NCBI RefSeq assembly: GCF_001693385.1
Contig: NZ_CP016428.1
Coordinates: 7,316,001 to 7,380,000, forward strand
Source of the DNA: Bradyrhizobium icense
GTDB lineage: Bacteria; Pseudomonadota; Alphaproteobacteria; Rhizobiales; Xanthobacteraceae
Direction: 5' to 3'
Length of the DNA stretch: 64,000 nt
Both the position numbers and the translations under genes were made by a program. This document shows, piece by piece, positions 44,977 through 54,695 of this stretch. Positions within the stretch are counted from its first letter, which is position 1. Every line of letters starts with the position of its first letter. Below the pieces are notes generated by a model that saw only the letters and a program-made list of their open reading frames with translations, had not been told where the DNA came from and searched no databases.

Positions 44977-46860
44977 GTGAGGCAGCGTAAGACGGACTAT
45001 GGGACCATCATTCTACACTGGACGTTCGTGGCTGCATTCGCCGTTGCGCTCGTTACCGGCTTACGCATTGCAACTGAGACGCCCGACCGGACCTGGATCA
45101 ACTGGTTCGACGCCGTGCTGCCGCGCGACAGCGTATGGATCGCCCATATGCAGGCGGCCGTCGTCCTGGTCGCCGTGGCGATCGGCTACCTCGTCTACAT
45201 GCTCCGCTCCGGCCTCGGGCGCCGCGTCCAGCTCGACAAGGTCCGCCTGCGCGGCTTGTTCGGCCGTGGACAGGCGAGGTTGAGCGCCGTGATCGCCCTG
45301 ATGTACTGGATCTTCTTCGTCACGATGTTCGGTTTGCTGGTCAGCGGCGGCGCGCTCTATTTCGGCTTCTACTCCGGCTACGACGTGGCGATGCTGCATT
45401 GGGTGGGGACCTGGGTGATCCTCGCCTTTGTCGTCCTTCATGTCCTGACCCAGTACAAGAGCGGCGGCATCTCGCAACTGCTGCGCATCTTTCGTCCCGC
45501 TCCGCTGCCGGCGCCGCCGCCGCGGCTCGATGCCGTCGAGCTCTTGGGGCTATTGGCCGAGCGATCGGCGCGCTTGCCGGAATCCGAAGGCGCGAGCGCG
45601 CCGCCCGAGGTTTCATCGCATCCCCTGCAGCCGCGCGCAGAGACCCGCCGCGATCGGACGGATGAGCCGGATCCGGCGCCGCGATCCCATGGCGGGCCTT
45701 CGAGATCGCGAAATCCGACTCTGCAGGCCAATCCGTTTCTCGTGGCGGCCGCCGCTGCGATCACCGGCGCGTCGCTCCTCGTGGCTACCGATCGGCTGGC
45801 GGTGGATAGCGTGCAGATCCGCCGCATCAATCCCGCCGACGCGCCGGTCCTCGACGGCGACACGTCCGATCGGGCCTGGCGCGGTGTCAGGCCGTTCTCG
45901 CTGTTGACCGGAGAAGGCGGCAATTTCGACGGCAAGGGTGAAACCAGGATCGCGATCCGCGCGGTGCATGACGGCACCTACGCGTACTTCCTCTTCACCT
46001 GGGAGGATTCGACGCGCTCGCTGAAACACCTGCCTCTCGTCAAGGAAGCCGATGGATGGCACCTTCTTCATTCCGGTCTTCAGGCCGGCGATGAGCATCG
46101 CTACAATGAAGACAAGTTTTCGGTGCTGCTGACCACGTCGGACGTCACGCTGGCCGGCGGGCGAACCTTTCATCCCGGACCGCAGCCGGTCGCCGGCGCG
46201 CCGGCCACCATGAGTGGCCGCGGCCTGCATTACACGGCGTCCGGCTATGCCGATGTCTGGCAGTGGAAGGCAACCAGCGGCGCGATTGGATGGATGGACG
46301 ACACACATTTCGGACCGCCGCTGGATCCGACCCCGATGCAGGCGGCAAACGTCGTTCCGTACAAAGGCGGCTTCGCGCCCGACCCGGGAACGGCAAGCTA
46401 CCGGGACAATTTCACCGTCGAGGCCGACACGTCCGGCGGTCCACGCCGCAGCCGCCTGATCGCTCCGCTGCGCCTGCCCAAAGACGTCGCCGCCACGACG
46501 GGCGCGATGGGAGATATCGACCTCGACCCCAATCACGGCGAAAGCGAAGGCGCGCGCTGGTTCATGACCGAGCAGGATTCGGTGCCCTATTCGACCAGCA
46601 TCGACGCCCGCATCCCGACCGGGACCGTGATCCCCGGCGTCATCCTGGGCGGCGAATTTTCAGGCGACCGAGCCGACGTCAGATCTGCAGCCCGCTGGGC
46701 TTCCGGCCACTGGGCGCTCGAGGTGAAGCGTCGGCTCGACACCACGAGCCAGTTCGACGTGCCGATCAAAACCGGCATCTTCATGCGGGTCGCAGCTTTC
46801 GACCACAGCCAGATCAGACATACACGGCACGTCCGTCCTATTCGTATCGAGGTGGAATAA
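44977..46860 (+). CDS. Cytochrome b (b561-like) fused to ethylbenzene dehydrogenase-type heme domain
   Basis: The 627-residue protein starts at GTG 44977. Residues 1-175 form a four-helix cytochrome b membrane domain with candidate heme ligands H14 (ILHW), H57 (IAHM), H141 (LHWVG) and H155 (LHVL). A Pro-rich charged linker (~175-245) and a fifth helix (~252-270) follow. Residues ~285-627 match the ethylbenzene dehydrogenase gamma-subunit-like heme-binding domain (APVLDGDTSDRAWRG, IAIRAVHDGTYAYFLFTWEDSTRS, ADVWQWKA). This places a periplasmic heme domain on a membrane quinone- or electron-handling cytochrome. It is transcribed directly before the ferredoxin reductase gene. The fusion is rare in my experience; the partner oxidoreductase is missing. 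Confidence 0.8.
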   Translation: MRQRKTDYGTIILHWTFVAAFAVALVTGLRIATETPDRTWINWFDAVLPRDSVWIAHMQAAVVLVAVAIGYLVYMLRSGLGRRVQLDKVRLRGLFGRGQARLSAVIALMYWIFFVTMFGLLVSGGALYFGFYSGYDVAMLHWVGTWVILAFVVLHVLTQYKSGGISQLLRIFRPAPLPAPPPRLDAVELLGLLAERSARLPESEGASAPPEVSSHPLQPRAETRRDRTDEPDPAPRSHGGPSRSRNPTLQANPFLVAAAAAITGASLLVATDRLAVDSVQIRRINPADAPVLDGDTSDRAWRGVRPFSLLTGEGGNFDGKGETRIAIRAVHDGTYAYFLFTWEDSTRSLKHLPLVKEADGWHLLHSGLQAGDEHRYNEDKFSVLLTTSDVTLAGGRTFHPGPQPVAGAPATMSGRGLHYTASGYADVWQWKATSGAIGWMDDTHFGPPLDPTPMQAANVVPYKGGFAPDPGTASYRDNFTVEADTSGGPRRSRLIAPLRLPKDVAATTGAMGDIDLDPNHGESEGARWFMTEQDSVPYSTSIDARIPTGTVIPGVILGGEFSGDRADVRSAARWASGHWALEVKRRLDTTSQFDVPIKTGIFMRVAAFDHSQIRHTRHVRPIRIEVE

Positions 46861-47946
46861 ATGTCGAACATTTGCAAAGTCACGATCAACGACGAGCCGT
46901 TTCTGGCCAATCGCGGCGAGCTTCTGCTCGACTGGGCGTTGATGAACGGGGTCGATCTTCCGCACGATTGCCGCTCCGGAATCTGCGGCGCCTGCCGCGT
47001 GCGGCTCGTCGACGGCCAGGTATTCGGCGGCCATAGCCGCGGCGACGACATGATCCATGCCTGCCAGGCCCGAATTGTCTCCGATCTCGAAATTGCCATC
47101 GAGGCGGCGCCCGAGCCGGTGGCGCTATCGGCGGAAGTGGCGCAGACCGTTCAGCTCGCACCTGATGTGGTGGGTGTCGACATCGAGCTGGCGAAGCCGC
47201 TCGACTATCTTCCCGGCCAGTACTGCAAGCTGCAGTTTCAGGGATTCCCGGCAAGGTCCTACAGCCCGACCTATCCGCTGGAAGGCCCTCCCCACGATCG
47301 CATCCTGCACTTTCACATCCGAAAGGTTACGGACGGACTGGTATCGTCAGCGCTTGGCCGCGACATCGGACCCGGGCACCGCGTCAAACTGACGGGACCG
47401 TACGGCCGCGCTTTTTTCAGGCAAGGCCATGCCGGGCGCATCGTTCTGGTCGCCAGCGGCACCGGTTTCGCGCCAATGTGGTCGGTCGCGGTTGCCGCGA
47501 TCATGGAGCAGCCGCAGCGCGAAATGGTCTTCGTGGTGGCGGCCCGGAGCATCCGCTCGCTCTACATGCACGCGGCGCTGTGCCGGCTGGCGCTGTTTCC
47601 CAACGTCACGCTGATTCCGATGGTGTCGGAGCCGCAAAATATCTCGCATGCCGTTCGCAGCGGCCGGCCGACCGATCATTTGCCAAAACTCACGCCTGAC
47701 GACGTGGTCTACACCGCGGGCGCGCCGGCGATGACCGATGCCGTGGCGCGGATTGCAAAGGCTGCGGGCGCAAGGTGTTACACCGACCCCTTCGTGCAGG
47801 AGGCGCGGACGGTGGAGCAGGCCGGCCTGATGTCGCGCCTCACCGGATGGCTCAGCGAGCCCAAGAGCGCCATCCCGCTGCAGCCGGCGCAAGGGCCGGG
47901 GCCGATGCCGCGCGGCGTATCCGCAGTTGGCGCGGGTAACCGCTAG
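46861..47946 (+). CDS. 2Fe-2S ferredoxin / FAD-NAD(P) reductase
   Basis: The 361-residue protein is a phthalate-dioxygenase-reductase or CDP-glucose-reductase-like electron transfer enzyme. A plant-type 2Fe-2S domain is at the N-terminus with C37, C42, C45 (CRSGICGAC) and C68. The FAD-binding domain has ARSYSPTYPLE (RxYS pattern), and the NAD(P) domain has LVASGTGFAPMWSVA. It starts on the base after the cytochrome gene stop codon, so NAD(P)H electrons probably pass through FAD and the iron-sulfur cluster to the cytochrome b membrane protein. Confidence 0.88.
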   Translation: MSNICKVTINDEPFLANRGELLLDWALMNGVDLPHDCRSGICGACRVRLVDGQVFGGHSRGDDMIHACQARIVSDLEIAIEAAPEPVALSAEVAQTVQLAPDVVGVDIELAKPLDYLPGQYCKLQFQGFPARSYSPTYPLEGPPHDRILHFHIRKVTDGLVSSALGRDIGPGHRVKLTGPYGRAFFRQGHAGRIVLVASGTGFAPMWSVAVAAIMEQPQREMVFVVAARSIRSLYMHAALCRLALFPNVTLIPMVSEPQNISHAVRSGRPTDHLPKLTPDDVVYTAGAPAMTDAVARIAKAAGARCYTDPFVQEARTVEQAGLMSRLTGWLSEPKSAIPLQPAQGPGPMPRGVSAVGAGNR

Positions 47947-48755
47947 CCGGTGCCGGAGATGGCCGCGATATATCGCCGGACGGACATTTCGAATGCCGCC
48001 TTGGCATGGTCGGCGATGTTGCGGCCCCACCACGCGCCATAGATGCGGTCGAACGCTAGCGGTTCGACCGCCTGCGCGATCCGGCGCACGGCTGCGGCAT
48101 TGAGCGGGATGTAGTTCGGATAGCTGTACATGAAGCTGAGGGAGCGGCGGTCCATCGCGACCATCGCGACATCGCCGGTGAGCAATGCGCCCTGCCCCTG
48201 CGCGCCCGCGCGCCAGTGCAGAACCGTGCCGCCGGCAAAATGCCCGCCGGTCCGTACCAGCAGGATATCGTCGGAGAGCCGATGGCTGTCGCCGGTCCAC
48301 GGCACGATGGCGGGATGCGGCCGCGTGACGAAGGCGCGGTCGTCGCCATGAAGATAGACCGGCACGCTGCCGAACGCCTCGCTCCAGTCCGCGACCGCGC
48401 CATAATAATGCGGGTGCGAGACCGCGATCGCCTTCAGGCCGCCGAGCGAGCGGACGTAATCGATCGCCTCAGGCGTGGCCAGCGGCACGCAATCCCACAT
48501 CACGCAGCCATCCGCCTCCCGCACGAGCAGCGCGCGTTGTCCTATCGCAAAACTCGGCTCAGTCCCGATGCCGGAAATGCCGAGATCGTCGCGCCAGACG
48601 AGCTTGTGGCGCTGTGCCAGTTCCTCGCGTGTGAGCCACGACTGTCCTTTCCAATTCACATATTGCCGCTCGTCCTCGCAAACCGGGCAGGCCTGCGGCG
48701 GCTCAGCGTTTTCGGAAAACTGGGCGCCACATTGTTCGCATGTCCACAAAGGCAT
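47943..48755 (-). CDS. MBL-fold hydrolase with N-terminal zinc-ribbon/rubredoxin-like domain
   Basis: From the ATG at 48755 the protein has 270 residues. A two-CxxC zinc ribbon opens it (WTCEQCGAQF...PQACPVCED), followed by a metallo-beta-lactamase fold: AIAVSHPHYYGAVADW (the HxHxxxxD metal loop is modified to HPHYYG), GGHFAGGTVLHW, TGDVAMVAMDRR and YIPLNAA. The substrate is unknown. The 3' end overlaps the convergent ferredoxin-reductase gene by four bases. An extension upstream to 48824 is less likely. Confidence 0.78.
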   Translation of the reverse strand: MPLWTCEQCGAQFSENAEPPQACPVCEDERQYVNWKGQSWLTREELAQRHKLVWRDDLGISGIGTEPSFAIGQRALLVREADGCVMWDCVPLATPEAIDYVRSLGGLKAIAVSHPHYYGAVADWSEAFGSVPVYLHGDDRAFVTRPHPAIVPWTGDSHRLSDDILLVRTGGHFAGGTVLHWRAGAQGQGALLTGDVAMVAMDRRSLSFMYSYPNYIPLNAAAVRRIAQAVEPLAFDRIYGAWWGRNIADHAKAAFEMSVRRYIAAISGTG

Positions 48756-48824
48756 CGGCGTTACTCCTGTCGAGAGGAGTAGTAACGCATAACGGCACGA
48801 CCGGCCAATGCGAGACGCGGACAA

Positions 48825-50447
48825 TTAGTAACCGATCGCCGCGCCATCGCTGCGCGGATCGGAACCGCCGCTCAGCACGCCGTTCCGCCGGTCGATGGTG
48901 ATGCCGTGGGCGTGACCGGCCATTTCGTTCCAGGCGTCCCAGCGGTTGATGGTGTGGCCGCGCCGTGCGAGCGCGTCGATCGTGGATTCGGAAAAGCGGC
49001 TCTCGATGTGCAGCGTGTCGCGCGCCTCGCCGAGCGCGAAGCGGCCGGACAGGAACCGCGGCATCTCGATCGCTTCCTGGATGTCGAGACCGAAATCGAT
49101 CATGGCCGCATAGAGCTGGAGCTGGATTTGCGGCTGGCCATCCGCGCCCATGCAGCCGAGCACGCTCCAGAGCTTGCCGTCGCGTTTGGCCATTGAGGCA
49201 ATCAGCGTGTGCAGCGGGATCTTGCCGGGTTCGAGGCGATTGGGATGATTGCGATCCAGCGAGAAATACGCGCCACGATTTTGCAGGATCACACCGGTGT
49301 TTCCTGCAACCACGCAGGATCCGAATGCGCCATACAGGCTTTGGATCAGCGATGCTCCGTTGCCATCGCGATCGACGGCGGCGACATAGACCGTGTCGCC
49401 GGCAAGGCTGCCGAAGGACGGCACCATGTCCCATTTCAAGGCCGATCTCTGGTCGATCAGCCGGCCGCGCAGGTCCGCATATTCCTTCGATATCAGCCGC
49501 TCGATCGGCACTTCGGCAAACGAAGGGTCGGCGAGCATCTGATCGCGGTCGTGATAGGCGATCTGCTTGGCCTGCACCAGGAGATGGACATGATCAGGCC
49601 CGAGCAAATCCTTTCGGTGCAGTTCGTGCGACTCGAGGAGGTTAAGCATTTCGAGCACGGTAAAACCTTGCGTCGGGGGTGGCGTATTGAAGACCGTGAC
49701 GTCGCGGTAGCGACCAACAAGCGGCTCGCCCCAGGTGGCCTGTTGCCGGCCGAAATCGGCGAGCCGGAACAGGCCGCCCTTCTCTTCCGAAACGCGCGCC
49801 ATTTCAGCAGCGACATCTCCTTGATAAAAGCCGGACCATCCGCCATCCGCGATCGATTGAAGCGTGCGGGCAAGGTTTGCATTGGCGAGCTTCGAGCCTG
49901 GCTGCGCGGCCGTGCCTTGCGGAAAGAACTGCGCGGCGGCTTCGCGATCCCCAAGCAGATCATCGCGCATCATCTCGATGAAGCTGGCGAGGCGGCCGGT
50001 GACCGGAAAGCCATCGCGGGCATAGCCGGTGGCGCTTTCGAGCACGCGCCGCAGGGGCAATCGTCCATGGACATTGTGCGCCTCGATCCAGCTCGCCACG
50101 GCGCCGGGCACGGTGAGTGTCGCCGGCACGATTCCCCGGAGCGGGATTTCCTTCAACCCTCGCTGCTCGATCGACGACAGCGTGGCAGTGGCAGCCGCCT
50201 TGCCGCCGCCATTGAGGTAGCGGATCTCGCCGCTGGCGCCGTCGTGAATGAGCCAGAACGCGTCGCCGCCGAGACCGGTCATGTGCGGATAGACCACCGC
50301 GAGCACCGCGCTGGTCGCAATCGCCGCATCGATGGCGGAGCCGCCGGCGCGGAGCACGTCGATGCCGGCCGCGGAAGCCAGCGAATGCGGCGACGTCACC
50401 ATGCCGTTCGACGCCAGCGTCACCGGCCGGCCGGTACGAATGTCCAA
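48825..50447 (-). CDS. Gamma-glutamyltransferase family protein
   Basis: The TTG at 50447 is chosen because GGAGG lies 6 bases upstream; it yields 540 residues. N-terminal-nucleophile hydrolase signature: the chain is cleaved before Thr in AGDTVYVAAVDRDGNGASLIQS (~residue 345), which becomes the catalytic nucleophile. GGKAAATATLSS and TGLGGDAFWLI are typical. There is no signal peptide, so it is the YwrD-like cytosolic type that acts on glutamyl amides or similar. It is co-oriented with a TRAP binding protein and amine oxidase, which fits catabolism of amine compounds. Confidence 0.86.
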   Translation of the reverse strand: MDIRTGRPVTLASNGMVTSPHSLASAAGIDVLRAGGSAIDAAIATSAVLAVVYPHMTGLGGDAFWLIHDGASGEIRYLNGGGKAAATATLSSIEQRGLKEIPLRGIVPATLTVPGAVASWIEAHNVHGRLPLRRVLESATGYARDGFPVTGRLASFIEMMRDDLLGDREAAAQFFPQGTAAQPGSKLANANLARTLQSIADGGWSGFYQGDVAAEMARVSEEKGGLFRLADFGRQQATWGEPLVGRYRDVTVFNTPPPTQGFTVLEMLNLLESHELHRKDLLGPDHVHLLVQAKQIAYHDRDQMLADPSFAEVPIERLISKEYADLRGRLIDQRSALKWDMVPSFGSLAGDTVYVAAVDRDGNGASLIQSLYGAFGSCVVAGNTGVILQNRGAYFSLDRNHPNRLEPGKIPLHTLIASMAKRDGKLWSVLGCMGADGQPQIQLQLYAAMIDFGLDIQEAIEMPRFLSGRFALGEARDTLHIESRFSESTIDALARRGHTINRWDAWNEMAGHAHGITIDRRNGVLSGGSDPRSDGAAIGY

Positions 50448-50484
50448 TCCAAGCCTCCGAAGATACTGAGCCGTCAGACGGCGG

Positions 50485-51570
50485 TCAGGCGCGAATCCGC
50501 CTGACCATATAGTTGTCGTAGGTGGCCTCGCAGACCTGATGCCACTGGTACTGTTCGTTGCGGAATGCGATCGTCGATTCGTACAGCGTCTTGAACTTCG
50601 GGTTCTTGGCCGCGACCTCGGCAAACAGGTCGCTCGTCGCCTTGAACGACGCGTCCAGGATGTCGTTCGAGAACGGCCGAAGTTGCGCGCCAGCCGCAAC
50701 CAGGCGCTTGATGGCGGAGGCGTTCCGCGCGTCATATTTGGCCGTGAGGTCGGCCGCGACCTGCCCCGCCGCAATCGTTACCATGGTCTGATAGACCTTG
50801 GGCAGCTCGGCCCATTTCGCGCTGTTGATGTAGAGGAAGCCGTTCGCGCATCCTTCCCACCAGCCGGGGTAGTAATAATAAGGTGCGACCTTGAGGAAGC
50901 CGAGCTTCTCGTCGTCATAGGGGCCGATCCATTCCGCAGCGTCGATCGTACCTTTCTCCAGCGCCGGATAGATATCGCCCGGCGGAATCTGTTGCGGGAC
51001 GACGCCGAGCCGGCTCAGCACCTGCCCGGCCACGCCGCCGACCCGGAACTTCAATCCCTTGAGGTCGTCGAGCGTCTTGATCTCCTTGCGGAACCAGCCG
51101 CCCATCTGTGCGGTGGTGTTGCCGAACGGGAAGCCCAGGATGCCGAACGTCCCGTAGAGCTCGTTGAGCATGTCGAGCCCGCCGCCATAGGCGAGCCAGG
51201 CGTTCATCTGGCGCGTATTGAGGCCAAAGGGAACGGCGGTGCCGAACGCGAACGCCAGATCCTTGCCGATGTAATAGTACGAAGCGCTGTTTCCCATCTC
51301 GACCGTGTTGTTCGCCACCGCATCGAAGACTTGAAACGCCGGCACGATTTCGCCCGGGCCGAACACGCCGATCTGGAATTTCTGGTCGGAAAGATCGGCA
51401 ACCGCCTTCGCGAACATCTCGCACGCGCCATAGAGCGTATCGAGACTCTTCGGAAACGAAGTGGCGAGGCGCCAGCGCAAGTTGGGTGTGGACTGGGCGA
51501 TGGCGGGCGCGGCGATGGCGGTGGAGGCGACAGCGGCGCCGGCTGCCGTGAGGAGCTTCCTGCGATTCAT
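50485..51570 (-). CDS. TRAP transporter substrate-binding protein (DctP family)
   Basis: From the ATG at 51570 the protein has 361 residues. The signal MNRRKLLTAAGAAVASTAIA has a twin-arginine motif. The mature part has the DctP/TakP-type features LRWRLATSFPKSLDTLYGACEMF, GLKFRVGGVAGQVLSRLGV and the GTIDAAEWIGPYDDE ligand-binding segment, which suggests a keto-acid-like or carboxylate ligand. The DctQ and DctM membrane subunits are not encoded nearby, so it must pair with permeases elsewhere. Confidence 0.85.
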   Translation of the reverse strand: MNRRKLLTAAGAAVASTAIAAPAIAQSTPNLRWRLATSFPKSLDTLYGACEMFAKAVADLSDQKFQIGVFGPGEIVPAFQVFDAVANNTVEMGNSASYYYIGKDLAFAFGTAVPFGLNTRQMNAWLAYGGGLDMLNELYGTFGILGFPFGNTTAQMGGWFRKEIKTLDDLKGLKFRVGGVAGQVLSRLGVVPQQIPPGDIYPALEKGTIDAAEWIGPYDDEKLGFLKVAPYYYYPGWWEGCANGFLYINSAKWAELPKVYQTMVTIAAGQVAADLTAKYDARNASAIKRLVAAGAQLRPFSNDILDASFKATSDLFAEVAAKNPKFKTLYESTIAFRNEQYQWHQVCEATYDNYMVRRIRA

Positions 51571-51616
51571 GGTCAGTCTCCTTGCTGGATCAAGGAAAAA
51601 AGCAATCGGCGGATCG

Positions 51617-53593
51617 TCAGCCGCAGCACGAATTCTTGTCGCGGTTGTCCCGGCTGGCAGCGTTCCGGTCGGGCGGCAGGTCCATCGCCGGGTTCTCCGC
51701 AAAGAAGCCGTTCGGCTTCAGCGTGAAGCCGACATATTCGACTGGCATCACCGGAAAATCCTCGGGCCTGCAGACATGCGTCGCCCCAAAGCTGTGCCAG
51801 ACCACGATATCCTGGTTTTCGATGGCGCGGTTCTGGGCGACATATTTCGGCAGACCGTCGCCGCCGGCATGCTGGTTCGGAAACTCGCCGCTTGCGTAGC
51901 GCTCGTCGGGCGCATAGCGCGTAACCCAGATATGCTTGGTCGCAAATCCGCCGCGCGAGGTCATGTAGCAGCCCTCCTGCGCCAGCATCGTAGGCGCACT
52001 GTGCGCTATCAGCTTATACGCCGTCGGACCGCCGACGCTGTTCTTTCTGTTGGGATTGCTGATCTTCCAGTAGCGCCCGGTCCGGCCGTCGGCCTCGCGC
52101 GCGGCGTCGCGCTCACGCGAGAGCGTCCGGGCCGTGACATCGAACACGTTACCGTATGGGTTGTCCGTACCCCAGGGCCGCGGGCGGAATTCGTGTTCGG
52201 TGACGGTGTTGGCTTCGCCGTCGAGCATCATGTGCAGGCGGGCGTTGAAGAAGTGCTGATGGGTCGGACCACCCAGATTTTCGGCGACCATGCCGCCCCA
52301 CGGGTAGTCCTTGCCCGCGGCGATCGCCGCGGTCTGGATGATGCCGGTCAGCTTGACCTCGAGCTGGATGGTGCCGTCCTGATAAAAGTACCAGAAGAAG
52401 CCGTAATCGTAGTTTCCGACTGTCGTGAAGAACGAGATGACGAGGCGGCGCGAGCGGCGGACCTCAAACGTCTCATTGCGGAATTCGTAATGCTTCCAGA
52501 GGATTCCGCAATCCTCCTCATGCAGGCAGATCGCATTCTTCATGACGCCGGGTTTGCCGTAATCGTCGGCGACCGGGACATCGAAATAGTGGATGTGGCC
52601 GAGGCAATCGCAGCCGAGTTCGAGTGCGTTGGCGAGCTTGCCCAGTCCATACTCGCCGGCATCGAAGGCGCATTTCCAGAAATGGTTGGCGGTCGGATCG
52701 GCATAGGGCACGATCATGTCGGTGACGCTGGCGCGATAGATGATCGGCCGTTCGAGCCCACCGTCGCGGAAGGAGATCTGGTGCAGCACGAGGCCTTCGC
52801 GCGCGGTCCAGCCGACACGGAACGACCAGTTCTGCCAAGAGACCTTCCAGCCGTCGACCGTAAAGCTCGGGCCGTCCTTCTGCACGACGTCGAGCGGCCT
52901 GACGTCGTTGCGCGTTTGCGGGATCGACGCCCGGTCGTAGTTGCGTGATGTCTTCGGAATCGGGATAACGTCAGGCTCGTCGACGAGGTGGACGATCCTG
53001 TTCTCGATCAGGTCGACCAGCGCGACGACGCCCTCGATCGGGTGCGCATAGCCGTTGTCCTTGGGATTCCTGCGCCAGTAGGATACGGCGCTGACCAGCC
53101 GGCGGCCCTTCTCCACCTCGCGGTCGAAATAGCCGGCCGAGAACGGATCGACCTGAACCAGCTCGATCTCCTTGTCATCGAGGCCGCGCCGCTTCATCGC
53201 GCGCCGCCAGTCCGCATCGGCCTTCACGATGTCGCCGACCTTGAACACCTCCTCGATTGTGATCGGCGGCTGGCCGTAGGGATGGGCTTTCGTCGAATAC
53301 TCGCGCCACTGCGTCACGGACTCTGATTCGAGGTCCACGGTGGCGACATGCGTCGCGCCGGTCTTGCAGTCGAACAGGGTTGCGGCGGCCCGGCGTGCGA
53401 GCCCGGCACCGGGCTTCCAGCCGAGAACGTCGGACTTGGCCGGCTCTTCGAGTTGCACATGGGTAAATCGCGCATCGGGGCCGAGCTTCTTGACCCTCTG
53501 CAATATTTCGGACGTCAGCGCGACTTCGGCCTCGCTGAGCGGGTCGAGCGGATGACCGGCATGCGCCAGAGCGGAAGGTTTTGTGCGTGTCAT
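51617..53593 (-). CDS. Copper-containing primary amine oxidase
   Basis: Oxidises primary amines to aldehydes with release of ammonia and hydrogen peroxide. From the ATG at 53593 the protein has 658 residues, typical of the bacterial/fungal cytosolic type. The Tyr of VGNYDYGFFW (near residue ~410) becomes topaquinone; copper ligands include HQHFFNAR (two His) and a third His near the C-terminus (IVVWHSFGATH region). Strands start at HPLDPLSEAE. It is divergent from an AraC-type regulator (FeaR-like), the usual arrangement for amine oxidases. Confidence 0.9.
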   Translation of the reverse strand: MTRTKPSALAHAGHPLDPLSEAEVALTSEILQRVKKLGPDARFTHVQLEEPAKSDVLGWKPGAGLARRAAATLFDCKTGATHVATVDLESESVTQWREYSTKAHPYGQPPITIEEVFKVGDIVKADADWRRAMKRRGLDDKEIELVQVDPFSAGYFDREVEKGRRLVSAVSYWRRNPKDNGYAHPIEGVVALVDLIENRIVHLVDEPDVIPIPKTSRNYDRASIPQTRNDVRPLDVVQKDGPSFTVDGWKVSWQNWSFRVGWTAREGLVLHQISFRDGGLERPIIYRASVTDMIVPYADPTANHFWKCAFDAGEYGLGKLANALELGCDCLGHIHYFDVPVADDYGKPGVMKNAICLHEEDCGILWKHYEFRNETFEVRRSRRLVISFFTTVGNYDYGFFWYFYQDGTIQLEVKLTGIIQTAAIAAGKDYPWGGMVAENLGGPTHQHFFNARLHMMLDGEANTVTEHEFRPRPWGTDNPYGNVFDVTARTLSRERDAAREADGRTGRYWKISNPNRKNSVGGPTAYKLIAHSAPTMLAQEGCYMTSRGGFATKHIWVTRYAPDERYASGEFPNQHAGGDGLPKYVAQNRAIENQDIVVWHSFGATHVCRPEDFPVMPVEYVGFTLKPNGFFAENPAMDLPPDRNAASRDNRDKNSCCG

Positions 53594-53675
53594 ATCGGAC
53601 CGGGTGGATGGGGTTCGGATATAGGCTAGGCCGGTCCGACCCGGGCGTCTTGAATGAGACTGCCAAAGAGACGCC

Positions 53676-54695
53676 ATGTCTGCCCTTGCCAGACCCACCG
53701 GTCATGAGCGACGCTGCGGCGCCACACAGCGGAACCCAGCTTGCGCGATGCCGATCAGCGTCTCCACCGACCCGATCCGTCCGACCGAACGCCGGGCCTT
53801 CTGGACCGAGGCGATCTGCCGGTCGTTCGCCAATGTCGAGACCAGGCCGATCGGCTCCGCCGTGGTCAGCGGTCATTTCGAGTTCGTCGAGATCGGCGGG
53901 GCAAAACTCGTCCGTTTCGACAGCAGCCCGCAATGCTACACCCGCGACGCCAGGCTGGTGAGCCGGGCCGGTTCGGACGAATTCATGTTCGATTTTCAGC
54001 GGCGCGGGCGAAGCTCGATGGTGCAGGCCGGCAACGAAGGCACGATCGATCCCGGATATGGCGTGCTCTACGATGCACGGCGCCCGTTCGAGGACCGGCT
54101 GTTCGGCGGCCCCGAACAGCGCGCGGAGTTGCTGATCGCGACGGTTCCCGCCGCGTCACTGTTGCGGTCCGTTCCTGACGCAGAGCGATTATGCGCCAGG
54201 CCCGTGCCGCTATCCGGGACGGTTGCGCGTTCGATTGCCGCAATGGTCCGCGATGCGATTTCCTCACTCGATGCGCCGGGGCGACAAGACGAGCCCGACA
54301 TCGTCGCCTATTTGTCGGCCCTGCTGCGTCTCGCCGCAGGCGCCACCCATCAACTCTCCCGGCCCGACCTGTTCCGCCTGATCGATACCCATCTGAGGGC
54401 CAATATCGCCGCTGTCCGGCCAGTCCCGGCGCTCGCCGCCGAATTCGGCATCTCGGAGCGGACCTTTCATCGCATCTTCGCCGATCGTGAGACCACGTTC
54501 GAACGACATGTCCTTCATTTACGGGTCGAGCTGTTACGCAACCTGCTGCGACAGGATTCGCTGGCCAACATTTCGATCGCGAGATTGGCGCATCAGTGCG
54601 GGTTTGCCGATGGCGCTCACGCTGCACGCGCGTTCAAGAACAAGCATGGCACCACGCCGCGGGATTTTCGCGCAGGCGTATCGGTTCGGCTCTAG
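53676..54695 (+). CDS. AraC-family transcriptional regulator (FeaR-like)
   Basis: The protein has up to 339 residues. The C-terminal ~100 (RLIDTHLRANIAAVRPVPALAAEFGISERTFHRIFADRE ... RLAHQCGFADGAHAARAFKNKHGTTPRDFRAG) is the double helix-turn-helix AraC domain. The N-terminal sensor domain resembles AraC_binding_2/FeaR, which activates tyramine/phenylethylamine oxidase genes. It is divergent from the copper amine oxidase, with 82 bases between, so it probably controls that gene from shared sites. The start is uncertain: 53676 or the ATG at 53748. The stop overlaps a hairpin repeat. Confidence 0.85.
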   Translation: MSALARPTGHERRCGATQRNPACAMPISVSTDPIRPTERRAFWTEAICRSFANVETRPIGSAVVSGHFEFVEIGGAKLVRFDSSPQCYTRDARLVSRAGSDEFMFDFQRRGRSSMVQAGNEGTIDPGYGVLYDARRPFEDRLFGGPEQRAELLIATVPAASLLRSVPDAERLCARPVPLSGTVARSIAAMVRDAISSLDAPGRQDEPDIVAYLSALLRLAAGATHQLSRPDLFRLIDTHLRANIAAVRPVPALAAEFGISERTFHRIFADRETTFERHVLHLRVELLRNLLRQDSLANISIARLAHQCGFADGAHAARAFKNKHGTTPRDFRAGVSVRL

